Source of the DNA: DATJLY01 sp035518375
Lineage (GTDB): Bacteria > Pseudomonadota > Alphaproteobacteria > ATCC43930 > CGMCC-115725
Length of the DNA stretch: 64,000 nucleotides
NCBI GenBank assembly: GCA_035518375.1
Contig: DATIXQ010000130.1
Coordinates: 1 to 64,000 of the forward strand
Reading direction: 5' to 3'
Position 1 is the first letter of the stretch. Each line of letters starts with the position of its first letter. The translations under genes and the position numbers were made by a program. Below the pieces are notes generated by a model. It saw nothing but the letters and a program-made list of their open reading frames with translations. It searched no databases and had not been told where the DNA came from. This document shows, one piece after another, positions 42,976-51,064 of the stretch.

Positions 42976-43769
42976 CGGTGAAGGAGGTCGCTGGTGTTCC
43001 GCACCAGGAACTGATCCTTGCGCGCGAGGAAATCGCCGACGATGGATGCGACCGCCTCGGGGCGGTCCGCGTCGATCGCGTGCGCCGCGTCGTAAACCAG
43101 CATGATGTGGCAGTTCGGGATTATCTCGCGGAACAAATGCGCGCCCTCGGGCGGCGTCACCTTGTCGGCCGTGCCGAAGAGAGCGAGGACCGAATGGGGC
43201 AGTTGCCTGAGCCTTGCCTCGAATGGTGCGTCGCGTGGCGGCCCGAGTAACCGGCTCGTCAGAGCGGCGTGTTTCGCCACCAGCTCAGGGGGCGGGGGCG
43301 GCGCCTTAGGCTGCCGCTCCGGGTGCGCGTACAGGAGCCTCGCTCCTTCTTCCGGCGAAACTCGCGTTGGCACCGGGCCTTCTTGCGCGCGGATCGCCGC
43401 CGGCGATATCAGGACGACAGCGTCAACCGGTTCCGGCCCTTGAATGGCCATCCACAAGGCGACCTTGGATCCGAACGAAGTGCCCATCAGGCTGTAGCGC
43501 TCGACCCGCAATGCCGAGACCGCCGCATTCATGCTCCGCGCCAGGTCCTCGGTTGAGGTCGAGCGGCGGTTTTCCGGCGACGCGCCGAATCCCGGCATCT
43601 CGAAGGCGATGACACGGTAATCGCGCGCCAGGAGATCATGGGCGGGCGCGAGCCGAAGCCCGCCACCGCCGTGCAGACAGATGAGAGGATGGCCGTTTCC
43701 GGTTTCGACGTATCGGATGCGGAAACCATCGGCTTCGACGAAAGATTCTTTGAACGATTCACCGGTCAT
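42972..43769 (-). CDS. alpha/beta hydrolase (meta-cleavage-product hydrolase-like)
   Basis: 265 residues from ATG 43769. The oxyanion loop CLHGGGGLRL, nucleophile elbow GTSFG (Ser98), acid FGTADKVTP and His in YDAAHAIDADRPE complete a classic triad. Size and layout match hydrolases of ring-fission products (2-hydroxymuconate semialdehyde hydrolase, MhpC-like) or N-formylmaleamate deformylase-like enzymes. It is the first gene of the operon that runs to the Rieske ferredoxin. The 189-base gap 43770-43958 upstream should carry the promoter; no operator could be recognised. Confidence 0.9.
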   Translation of the reverse strand: MTGESFKESFVEADGFRIRYVETGNGHPLICLHGGGGLRLAPAHDLLARDYRVIAFEMPGFGASPENRRSTSTEDLARSMNAAVSALRVERYSLMGTSFGSKVALWMAIQGPEPVDAVVLISPAAIRAQEGPVPTRVSPEEGARLLYAHPERQPKAPPPPPELVAKHAALTSRLLGPPRDAPFEARLRQLPHSVLALFGTADKVTPPEGAHLFREIIPNCHIMLVYDAAHAIDADRPEAVASIVGDFLARKDQFLVRNTSDLLHR

Positions 43770-43958
43770 CGATCGTTCTCGCTCCAATCTTGGTTTCCGC
43801 ACCTATCGCCACTTTGCTTCCGGCGCCGACCCGCCCGCGCCCGTCAGCCCGGCGGACGAGGGCAAGATCTTCCACGCAAATACCGACGCGCCTTCAAAGC
43901 TTACCGCGATTTGGGGAAATGCAGCTAGCGTCCGCCCTTGCGCTTCGTCTCGAACACC

Positions 43959-44894
43959 TCATCCGTAGCGCGGAAAGAGTTGCAGCGCATTCTCGCGGTC
44001 GATCTTGGCGAGTTCCGCCGCATCGAACACGCCGCACTTGGCGAGCTCGTCGGCAATCTCTGCGGGATTGCCCCAGGGCACGTCAGTGCCATAGAGGATG
44101 CGCTCGACCGGCACGACTTGGCGCAACGCCAGCATCGGTCCGGCAGCATAGACGGCTGCGGTGTCGTAATAGAAGCGCCGCGCCTCCTGCACGAAGCCCT
44201 GCGGCATGTGGCGTGCGAGCTCGGGGTTCCGCGCGAGCCGGATCATGCGCACGATGAGGAACGGCATCTGGCCGCCGCCGTGCGACCAGATGAGCCGCAG
44301 GTTCGGAAAGCGGGCCGCCCGGCCGGTGACGATCATCTGCGTCAGCGCGCGCGTCGTGTCGGTCCCGTACTCGATGACGGAGTCGTTGAGCACCGGCATG
44401 ATGTTGGTGCAACAGGTGGCCGTGGTCGGGTGCGTGTAGATGACGGCCCGGCGCCGGTCGAGCTCCGCGAACACGGGATCGAACGCCGGATCGCCGAGCC
44501 ACTTGTCGCCGTAGCTCGTGAAGAGCACGACGCCATCGGCCTTCAGGACGTCGAGCCCATACTCGATCTCGCGCAGGCTCCCGTCGATGTCCGGCAGCGG
44601 CAGGTTGACGAACATGCCGAAGCGTCCCGGATGGTCAGACGCGAGCTTCGCGCCGTAGTCGTTGCAGAGCCGCGCGAGCTTCCGCGCGGCGGCCGGATCG
44701 CCGAACCAAAGCCCCGGCGTCGTGATCGAGGTGAGCGCCGTCTCGACGCCGCCCTCGTCCATCAGCTCGATCGACTGCGCCGGCGACCATCCGCGCGTCT
44801 CGCGCGCGAGCCGGATGCCTTGCGGATCGAGCGTGGCGATGTAGCCGGGCGGCGCGATGTGATGATGGACGTCGATCCGGTGCGGTATGGCCAT
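43959..44894 (-). CDS. amidohydrolase family protein, ACMSD-like decarboxylase type
   Basis: 311 residues of the Amidohydro_2 family. Metal motifs are IDVHHHIAPP, VIYTHPTTATC, LIWSHGGGQMP and LYGTDVPWG, all intact. It is a paralogue of 12593-13522 and shares long blocks such as DHPGRFG and VIEYGTDTTRAL (IEYGTDTTRAI in the other). The family includes ACMSD and several non-oxidative aromatic decarboxylases, so removal of a carboxylate from a ring or ring-fission product is likely. ATG 44894 with GAGGGAGGAC upstream. It diverges from the hydrolase/Rieske oxygenase operon by 63 bases. Confidence 0.9.
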   Translation of the reverse strand: MAIPHRIDVHHHIAPPGYIATLDPQGIRLARETRGWSPAQSIELMDEGGVETALTSITTPGLWFGDPAAARKLARLCNDYGAKLASDHPGRFGMFVNLPLPDIDGSLREIEYGLDVLKADGVVLFTSYGDKWLGDPAFDPVFAELDRRRAVIYTHPTTATCCTNIMPVLNDSVIEYGTDTTRALTQMIVTGRAARFPNLRLIWSHGGGQMPFLIVRMIRLARNPELARHMPQGFVQEARRFYYDTAAVYAAGPMLALRQVVPVERILYGTDVPWGNPAEIADELAKCGVFDAAELAKIDRENALQLFPRYG

Positions 44895-44957
44895 GATGTT
44901 GTCCTCCCTCTCCTCTCACTATAATTTGCGCACAGCAAAACGGGGAGAGACGCTGCC

Positions 44958-45758
44958 TTGGCGCGCCACATTCCGGGACCGCTCTACCACGTCGTGCAGG
45001 GAAGCCAGGGCCTGCCGATGATCTTTCTGCATTCGACCCCGGACGATCACCGGCTATGGATGTATCAGACGGCAAGGTTCTCGTCGTGGTTCCGCACCAT
45101 CGCGGTCGATCTCGCGGGCTATGGCCGCTCGGCTCCGGCGCAGGCCGGGGTGACGCTCGCTGACCAGGCCGAAGCCGCGTGGGAGATCGTAGACCGGATC
45201 TCTAACGGGCCCTGCATCGTGCACGGCAATTCGATGGGCGCGCACATCGCGATGCGCATGGCGAGCGCGCAGGCCCGCCGCGTACCGGCGCTGATCCTGT
45301 CGGGCTGCGGCTACCTGCCGAAGCGCGATGCGATGCGCGTCTGGGCGAAGCGCTATGCCGAGGAAGGGCTCGCGTTGCGTCTGAAGCAGGTGCTCGACCA
45401 TTTCTCGCCACCGGCGCAGGCCTTGCCGCACGTCCAGCACTATGCGCGCATGGTGTGCGAGCTCGACACGCCCGCAACCGTCGCGAGCATCATCGCCATG
45501 AACGAGGCGCTGATGAACGATCCTGAGCCCGACGAGTTCTTCCGCACGCTCACCATGCCGACCCTCATCATCAGCGGCACGGCCGATCGCAACCACGCCG
45601 CGGCCGAGCTCTTGCACGCCCACATCGCGGGCTCGGAGTTCCGCGCCGTCGCCGATGCCGGACACGCCGTGATGCAGGAGGCGCCCTGGGCCTACGACCA
45701 GCATGCGATCGCGTTCCTGGCCCAGCTCGGGCTCTGGCCGGGCCCCGCGCCGCAATGA
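44958..45758 (+). CDS. alpha/beta hydrolase
   Basis: 266 residues from a TTG start at 44958 with GGAGAG about 11 bases upstream; the conserved N-terminal strand (GPLYHVVQGSQGLPMIFLH) begins soon after, so no later start is acceptable. The nucleophile elbow is HGNSMGAH (Ser92), the acid is in ISGTADRNHAAAE and the His in VADAGHAVMQEAP. It is cotranscribed with the Rieske oxygenase (ATGA overlap) and probably hydrolyses an ester, amide or ring-fission product in the same route. Confidence 0.88.
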   Translation: MARHIPGPLYHVVQGSQGLPMIFLHSTPDDHRLWMYQTARFSSWFRTIAVDLAGYGRSAPAQAGVTLADQAEAAWEIVDRISNGPCIVHGNSMGAHIAMRMASAQARRVPALILSGCGYLPKRDAMRVWAKRYAEEGLALRLKQVLDHFSPPAQALPHVQHYARMVCELDTPATVASIIAMNEALMNDPEPDEFFRTLTMPTLIISGTADRNHAAAELLHAHIAGSEFRAVADAGHAVMQEAPWAYDQHAIAFLAQLGLWPGPAPQ

Positions 45759-47038
45759 CGCCACGCGAGAACGAGATTCTCTCGCAGACGGGCAAGGGCT
45801 CGCCGATGGGCGAGCTGCTGCGGCGCTATTGGCTGCCGGCGCTGCTCGCGCGCGAGCTCGAGGCGGATGGTGCGCCCGTGCGCGTGCGGCTTCTGGGCGA
45901 GGATCTTATCGCGTTCCGCGACACGCAAGGCCGCGTCGGGCTTCTGGGCGAGCATTGTTCGCATCGCGGCGCCTCGCTCCATTTGGCGAAGAACGGCGAA
46001 GGGGGCCTACGCTGCTGGTATCACGGCTGGAAATACGGCATCGACGGCACCTGCCTCGACATGCCGAACGAGCCGCCGGCAAGCCAGTTCAAGGAAAAGG
46101 TGCGGCACCTCGCCTATCCCTGCATCGAGCGCAACGGCATCGTGCTGACGTATATGGGACCGCAGGAGAAGCGGCCGCCGCTGCCGCAGCTCGAATGGCT
46201 CGGCGTGCCGGAAAGCCATGTCTATGTCTCGAAGCGCTACCAGGATTGCCACTGGCTGCAAGGGCTCGAGGGCGACATCGATTCGAGCCACCTGGCATTT
46301 CTCCACGGCATCGGGGCGATGGAGCAAGTGGCCGAGCACGACATGGCGGATTTGCGCCAGGCGGTGGCGCAAGGCAGCTATCCGAAGCTCGAGATCGTGC
46401 ACACGCCGTGCGGCATCCTCCAAGGCGCGCGGCGCGACGCCGATCCGCAGCATCATTATTGGCGCATCGGCGCGTGGCTCATGCCGTGCTTCACGGCTCT
46501 GCCGTCCTTTCCGGGCGACGCCGCCTTGGGCGGCCACGCGTGGGTCCCGGTCGACGACACCAAAGTGTGGGCCTTCGGCATCTCGTGGCACCCGACGCGG
46601 GCGCTCGCGGCGCAGGAGCTGCGCTGGTTCCGCGAGGGCACGCCCACCGGCATCCATTCCACCATGATCCCCGGGACGTTCATCGCCGCGCGCAACAAGT
46701 CGAACGGCTATGCCGAGCCGGGCGCGCCCGGCTCGCAGCCGTGGCAGCGCATCACCAATTTCCAGGACCAGGACACGGCGATCACCGAAAGCATCGGCGC
46801 GGCGTTCGACCGCACGAGGGAATTCCTCGGCAGCACCGACATCGTCATCGCCAACACGCGCAAGCGCCTCATCGACGCGGCGCTCGCCTGCGCCGACGGT
46901 ACCGATCCGCCGACCGATGCCGCGGGCTACCGCTATCGCGGCCTCTCTTGCCTCCTGCCGCGCGACACGGCCTCGTGGTCGGACGCCGTGGCGGAGTCGA
47001 TGGACGCGCGGCCCGAAACCTTCCAGCCAGGAATTTGA
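45755..47038 (+). CDS. Rieske non-haem iron aromatic oxygenase, phthalate 4,5-dioxygenase-type
   Basis: 427 residues. The N-terminal Rieske domain has CSHRGASL (Cys68, His70) and CWYHGWKYG (Cys87, His90). The catalytic mononuclear iron site is in EGDIDSSHLAFLH (His179, His184, with the bridging acid Asp174/176). No beta subunit follows, which fits the phthalate/vanillate-type alpha-only oxygenases (Pht3, VanA, and O-demethylases). It adds oxygen to, or demethylates, an aromatic acid. A reductase gene is missing from the window. Start overlaps the hydrolase stop; the binding-protein gene follows after 13 bases. Confidence 0.93.
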   Translation: MTPRENEILSQTGKGSPMGELLRRYWLPALLARELEADGAPVRVRLLGEDLIAFRDTQGRVGLLGEHCSHRGASLHLAKNGEGGLRCWYHGWKYGIDGTCLDMPNEPPASQFKEKVRHLAYPCIERNGIVLTYMGPQEKRPPLPQLEWLGVPESHVYVSKRYQDCHWLQGLEGDIDSSHLAFLHGIGAMEQVAEHDMADLRQAVAQGSYPKLEIVHTPCGILQGARRDADPQHHYWRIGAWLMPCFTALPSFPGDAALGGHAWVPVDDTKVWAFGISWHPTRALAAQELRWFREGTPTGIHSTMIPGTFIAARNKSNGYAEPGAPGSQPWQRITNFQDQDTAITESIGAAFDRTREFLGSTDIVIANTRKRLIDAALACADGTDPPTDAAGYRYRGLSCLLPRDTASWSDAVAESMDARPETFQPGI

Positions 47039-47051
47039 GGGAAAAGACGAC

Positions 47052-48011
47052 ATGAGCCGCACGCGAAAATTCGCTCTCGCGATCCTTGCCTTCCTCGCCG
47101 CGGCGCCGGCGGCGCGCGCGCTCGACAAGGTGAACGTAGGAACTGCCGTGTGGCCGATCTGGGCCTTCCTGCCGCTTCAGGTCGGCGTCGATGAAGGCAT
47201 CTGGCCCAAATACAATATCGAGCCCACGATCGTGAACAGCGGCAGCGGCGCCAAACTTTTCCAAGCGCTCGCGTCGGGCAGCGTCGATCTCGGATTGAGC
47301 AGCGGCGTCGAGATGGCGTTTTCCGCCAAGGGCGCGCCGGTCAAGGCGGTCGCAGCGTTCGCCGGCGAGCCGCGCACCGTGACGATCATCGTGCCCGCCG
47401 GCTCGCCGGTGAAGGCGCCGCCGGACCTCAAGGGCAAGATCGTCGCCATGCCGGGCGTCGGCTCTGTGAGCGAATGGCTCCTCTGGCAGATGGAGAAGGC
47501 GCAAGGCTGGAGCAAAGCCGACGTGAAGGCCAATTCCGCAGGCTCGCTGGGCGGCGCGATCGCCTTGATCGAATCGCGGCAGGCCGATGCCGCGATCGGG
47601 CCGCCCGAGCTTGGCTACATGCTCGAGGCGCAAGGCAAGGGCCACGTCGCCTTCAGCCTCGCGCCGTTCGCGCCGCATTTCCACGCCCACGTGGTCTATG
47701 CGCGGGACGAGCTTATCGACAAGAACCCCGATCTCGTCGCGCGCTTTCTCAAGGGCTTCTTCGCCGCCATCGACTATATGAAGACGCATAAGCAGGAGAC
47801 GACGGCGATTGCCGTGCGCGAGCTGCACAGCACGCCCGAGATCATGGGCCGCATCTGGGACGAGCTAGCGCCATGGCTCGACGACAAGGGCACGTTCGAC
47901 CCGCAAGCACTCGCGGTGCTGAAGCAGTCTTATGTCGACCTGCAGATTCTCGACCGGAAGCCCAAGGACGACGAAATCCTGACGACCCGCTTCGTGCCGG
48001 TGAAGCCGTAA
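47052..48011 (+). CDS. ABC substrate-binding protein, NMT1/THI5 type (orphan)
   Basis: 319 residues with a signal peptide ending near ARALDK. Mature features are VGTAVWPIWAFLPLQVGVDEG, FQALASGSVDLGLSSGVE and DLKGKIVAMPGVGSVSEWLL. No permease or ATPase follows; the next gene converges on it across a hairpin element. It shares its C-terminal sequence PKDDEILTxxFVPVK with the protein at 48118-49104, so the two are recent paralogues. As the last gene of the Rieske oxygenase operon, it should bind that pathway's aromatic acid. Confidence 0.9.
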   Translation: MSRTRKFALAILAFLAAAPAARALDKVNVGTAVWPIWAFLPLQVGVDEGIWPKYNIEPTIVNSGSGAKLFQALASGSVDLGLSSGVEMAFSAKGAPVKAVAAFAGEPRTVTIIVPAGSPVKAPPDLKGKIVAMPGVGSVSEWLLWQMEKAQGWSKADVKANSAGSLGGAIALIESRQADAAIGPPELGYMLEAQGKGHVAFSLAPFAPHFHAHVVYARDELIDKNPDLVARFLKGFFAAIDYMKTHKQETTAIAVRELHSTPEIMGRIWDELAPWLDDKGTFDPQALAVLKQSYVDLQILDRKPKDDEILTTRFVPVKP

Positions 48012-48037
48012 GACGCGGAGACGGGTTCGATCCACCT

Positions 48038-48105
48038 GTCATTGCGAGCGGAACAAAGCAATCTTCGGCAGATTGCTTCGTCGCTAGCGCTCCTCGCAAT
48101 GACAG
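48038..48105. repeat. nested inverted-repeat element (cattgcgag type)
   Basis: A 68-base palindromic element between two convergent genes. The outer 12-base arms are perfect (tgtcattgcgag at 48038-48049 and ctcgcaatgaca at 48094-48105). An inner hairpin aagcaatct / agattgctt (48057-48065 with 48071-48079) has a 5-base loop. This type is dispersed between genes in many alphaproteobacteria, and here it could terminate transcription from both sides. Confidence 0.75.
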
Positions 48106-48117
48106 CTGCGCCGGACC

Positions 48118-49104
48118 TCAGAACTTCACCGGCACGAACTGTTCGGTGAGGATCTCGTCGTCCTTGGGCTCGCGGTCGAGGAGCCCCATGTCGACGAAGG
48201 ATTTCTTCAGCACCGCGATCGCGGTCGGATCGAAGCTCCCGGTGTCGGACAGCATCGTGAGCTCGTAATCGTACGACCGGTCGGCGATCGACTGGCTCTC
48301 ATGCAACGCGTCCTCGGCGATGCGCGAGGTCTCGGTCTTGTTGGCCTTCATGAACGCGATCGACGCGAAAAATCCCTTGAGGAAGCGATCGACCAAGCCA
48401 GGATTATCGTGAATGAGCGAGTTCCGCGCGAAGATGACATGAGAATGGAAGTGCGGCGCGAATTGCGCCAGGTGCACGAGGATGCGGCCCTTATTCTCGT
48501 CCGACAGCTTGAATCCCAGCTCGACCGGATCGACGATGGCGTCCGCCTCGTTGGTGAGAAGCGCGGCAACGTTCGCCTGAACCGAGCCTTGCGCCACGGT
48601 TTTTACGTCGTCCTTGCTCCATCCTTGGGCCAGCGCCATCTGCCAGACGAGCCATTGCGCGACCGAGGGTGCGCCGGGCATGGCGAGCAGCTTGCCCTTG
48701 AGATCCGCGACCGAGCGCAAGGGCGAATCCTGGCGGACGATGATGACGACCGTACGCGGCTCGGCGGCAAAGGCGGCCACGGCCCGCACGGGCGAGCCTT
48801 TCGCGGGGAAAGCAAGGTCGGTCCCCGCCGCGAGGCCGAAATCGAGGCTGTCGGACGCAAGCGCCTGCTGCAGCTTGTTGCCGTTGCCCATGTCGACGAT
48901 CTCGAGCTCTATGCCGTAGCGGGCGAAGATGTGCTCCGCCGCGCCGACATCGACCGGCAGGAACGCCCACAGACTGCCGAGCGACTTGCCGACGCGGACA
49001 TGGTCGGCCGCAAGTGCCGGCACAAGCGCGCCGAACCAAAGCGCAGCGCCGATAGCGAGCGCGCGCAGAGGCCGCGAGCTAGAGATCGAGCGTCGCCGGA
49101 ACAA
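48118..49104 (-). CDS. ABC substrate-binding protein, NMT1/THI5 type (orphan paralogue)
   Basis: 328 residues from a TTG start at 49104 lying inside the end of the upstream gene; no ATG precedes the signal peptide (ALAIGAALWFGALVPALA). Blocks match its convergent neighbour: LWAFLPVDVGAAEHIFARYG, LQQALASDSLDFGLAAGTD, DLKGKLLAMPGAPSVAQWLV and the C-terminal PKDDEILTEQFVPVK. It probably binds a related ligand. No membrane components are adjacent. It is cotranscribed with the dihydroxyphthalate-decarboxylase-like gene. Confidence 0.88.
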   Translation of the reverse strand: MFRRRSISSSRPLRALAIGAALWFGALVPALAADHVRVGKSLGSLWAFLPVDVGAAEHIFARYGIELEIVDMGNGNKLQQALASDSLDFGLAAGTDLAFPAKGSPVRAVAAFAAEPRTVVIIVRQDSPLRSVADLKGKLLAMPGAPSVAQWLVWQMALAQGWSKDDVKTVAQGSVQANVAALLTNEADAIVDPVELGFKLSDENKGRILVHLAQFAPHFHSHVIFARNSLIHDNPGLVDRFLKGFFASIAFMKANKTETSRIAEDALHESQSIADRSYDYELTMLSDTGSFDPTAIAVLKKSFVDMGLLDREPKDDEILTEQFVPVKF

Positions 49105-50083
49105 ACAGTTCCTCGATCGGCATCCGCCGCGAGATATAGCCTTGCTCGTGCGCGTAGCGCACGAAGGTTTCCATCACCTGGCGGTTCTGCGCGAAACCGT
49201 GCCGGTAGGGATCGTCGCCATAAGCCGCGCGCTGCTCTTCGAGCAGGAACATGCTGTCGACATAGGACACCATCTTCTCGGTCTGGCAGCATTCATCGGC
49301 GCATTTCTGGGCCGCGACGAAAGCCTCGTAAAGGCTCGACGCGACCCACGGCTCGCGCTCGGCCAAGTCCTTCTTCATCACAATGGTGTGGCTCACCGGC
49401 ACATAGCCGAGGCGCCGGACGAGGCGTTGCACCTCGGCCTGGCAATCGGGGAAAAGCCGCCTGATCCAAGGTTCGCGGTTCCGAAATTCCACGGGCACGC
49501 GCGGGCTGAAGATGGCGTCGACCTCGCCGTCGCGCAGTTTTTGCGCCGCGGTCTTGCCGGGCCGCAACTCGACCGTGACGGATTTCGGAATGATGTAGCC
49601 CGCGCCCTCCGGCTCGCCGCTCACCCACGTCACCTGCTCGGGCGCGAGTCCGTAATGGTCCTTGAAGAGGCCGCGCAGCCACAAATTCACCGTGTAGCGA
49701 TAGCCCTCGACACCGATGCGCTTGCCGGCGAGGTCGGCGGGCCGTGTTGCGGGCGAATCCGCGCGCGTATAGACGTAGGCGAGGATCGGATCGCGCAGCG
49801 GGAAGATCGGAATGGCAATACACGGCTCACCCCGGTCGAGCGCCGCGACAAACCACGAAAGCGAAATCTCGGCGGCGTCGTATTCCTCGTAGACCGGACG
49901 ATGACAAAAATCGCCGACCCATTGATTGGTGGCGCTGAGCGCGATGCCCTTTGCCGTAACGTGCCCGTCGATCAGCGGCCGCGTGCGGTCGTAATCGGCG
50001 AACGCGATGGTGATCGGCCGCTGAGCGTCTTGATGCGCGCGTCCGTGCTCGGCGACTGCAACTCCGCTCGCGGCTGACCTCAT
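49079..50083 (-). CDS. 4,5-dihydroxyphthalate decarboxylase-like protein (NMT1-like fold)
   Basis: 334 residues from ATG 50083, with GAGG 8 bases before it (GTG 50104 is an alternative). No signal peptide, unlike the neighbouring binding proteins. The pattern FADYDRTRPLIDGHV, EYDAAEISLSWFVA, IPIFPLRDPILAYVYTR, DLAGKRIGVEGY, and the C-terminal METFVRYAHEQGYISR-x-MPIEELF closely follows 4,5-dihydroxyphthalate decarboxylase (Pht5) of phthalate degraders, which uses a periplasmic-binding fold as an enzyme. It would convert a dihydroxylated ring carboxylate to a catechol acid, fitting the Rieske oxygenase next door. Some family members are only binding proteins, so activity is inferred. Confidence 0.8.
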   Translation of the reverse strand: MRSAASGVAVAEHGRAHQDAQRPITIAFADYDRTRPLIDGHVTAKGIALSATNQWVGDFCHRPVYEEYDAAEISLSWFVAALDRGEPCIAIPIFPLRDPILAYVYTRADSPATRPADLAGKRIGVEGYRYTVNLWLRGLFKDHYGLAPEQVTWVSGEPEGAGYIIPKSVTVELRPGKTAAQKLRDGEVDAIFSPRVPVEFRNREPWIRRLFPDCQAEVQRLVRRLGYVPVSHTIVMKKDLAEREPWVASSLYEAFVAAQKCADECCQTEKMVSYVDSMFLLEEQRAAYGDDPYRHGFAQNRQVMETFVRYAHEQGYISRRMPIEELFVPATLDL

Positions 50084-50138
50084 GACAGGATCCTCACGCA
50101 GCACTGGAGAAAAATTCTATGAACCCTGCGCACTTTAT

Positions 50139-51008
50139 TCAAGAACGGCGATGACGTTGCCCGCGAGACTCCTTTGCTTGTTTCGCGATCGCGTCCAGGC
50201 GCTCGCCAAGACGATTAAGCTCCCATTGGTGGGCGAGCGCAGCGGCATTGTCCCACGTCGGTGTTTGACTCCTGAGCGATGGCAGAGGCGCGGACTTATC
50301 CATCGTGGCGATCGAGCGATAGAGACGCAGCTCTTTTGCCTGCGTCGCGCAGCGGCCATCCTTGAGCGCAGCTTCCAAGGTCCCATATTTGCGCAACAGG
50401 GCGGCGGCGCCCTTGGGTCCTACGCCCTTCGCTCCAGGTAGCCCGTCCGAAGGGTCGCCACGAAGAGCGATGAAGTCGGGAACTTGGCCGGGATCGACCC
50501 CGTACCGGTCGCGCACTTCCGCAGGCCCGATCCGCGCCATCATGCCGCCACCCAGAGGCTGAAGAATCGTCGTGCTCTCGGGGGCGAGCTGAAAGGCGTC
50601 TCGGTCCCCCGTTGCGATGGTGACGGTGCCGCCCCGGCGCTCCTCTCGGGCGGCGGCCGCAGCGAGAAAGTCGTCGGCCTCGTAGCCCGGAGCTTTGGCA
50701 TTGACGAAACCACAGGCGCTGACGAATTGCGGTAGTACCCCGAGCTGTTCCACCAACTCGTCATCGAAGTGACGCCCGGCTTGGTAACCCGCAAACGCCT
50801 CGTGCCGAAAGGTCGCGGCTTCGAGCGTATCCCACGCGACAAGAACGGCACGCGGACGCTCGTCTTCGTAAAGGCGCAGGAGGAAGTTGGCGAATCCGAC
50901 GATTGCTCCGCCGCCCTTGTTACCTCGGCGTCGAATGGTCTTCGGGAGGGCGTGATAGGATCGATGTGCGAAGGAATCGCCATCGATGACAAGCAGAGGC
51001 TGGCTCAC
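50139..51008 (-). CDS. stand-alone 5'-3' exonuclease (Pol I N-terminal domain/FEN-like)
   Basis: 289 residues from GTG 51008 with AAGGGA 5 bases upstream. Domain order is the PIN-like 5'-3' exonuclease (LLVIDGDSFAHRSYHAL, Asp9 and Asp11; APGYEADDFLAAAA; TIATGDRDAFQL) followed by the helix-hairpin-helix SAM-fold (LRGDPSDGLPGAKGVGPKGAAALL). There is no polymerase domain, so it resembles ExoIX/Xni or T5 FEN-like flap nucleases. It would process 5' flaps or RNA primers. It stands alone, co-directional with the LLM gene upstream across 56 bases. Confidence 0.9.
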   Translation of the reverse strand: MSQPLLVIDGDSFAHRSYHALPKTIRRRGNKGGGAIVGFANFLLRLYEDERPRAVLVAWDTLEAATFRHEAFAGYQAGRHFDDELVEQLGVLPQFVSACGFVNAKAPGYEADDFLAAAAAREERRGGTVTIATGDRDAFQLAPESTTILQPLGGGMMARIGPAEVRDRYGVDPGQVPDFIALRGDPSDGLPGAKGVGPKGAAALLRKYGTLEAALKDGRCATQAKELRLYRSIATMDKSAPLPSLRSQTPTWDNAAALAHQWELNRLGERLDAIAKQAKESRGQRHRRS

Positions 51009-51064
51009 GACTTTCCCTTGAGGTCCCCCCCCGTGTTGTTTTCTTAGCTCGAAAGCGGGCCTCT

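Noticed and set aside
43770..43958. Short plus-strand frames in the gap upstream of the catabolic operon
   Set aside because: Low-complexity, no start context and no recognisable sequence; treated as promoter region.
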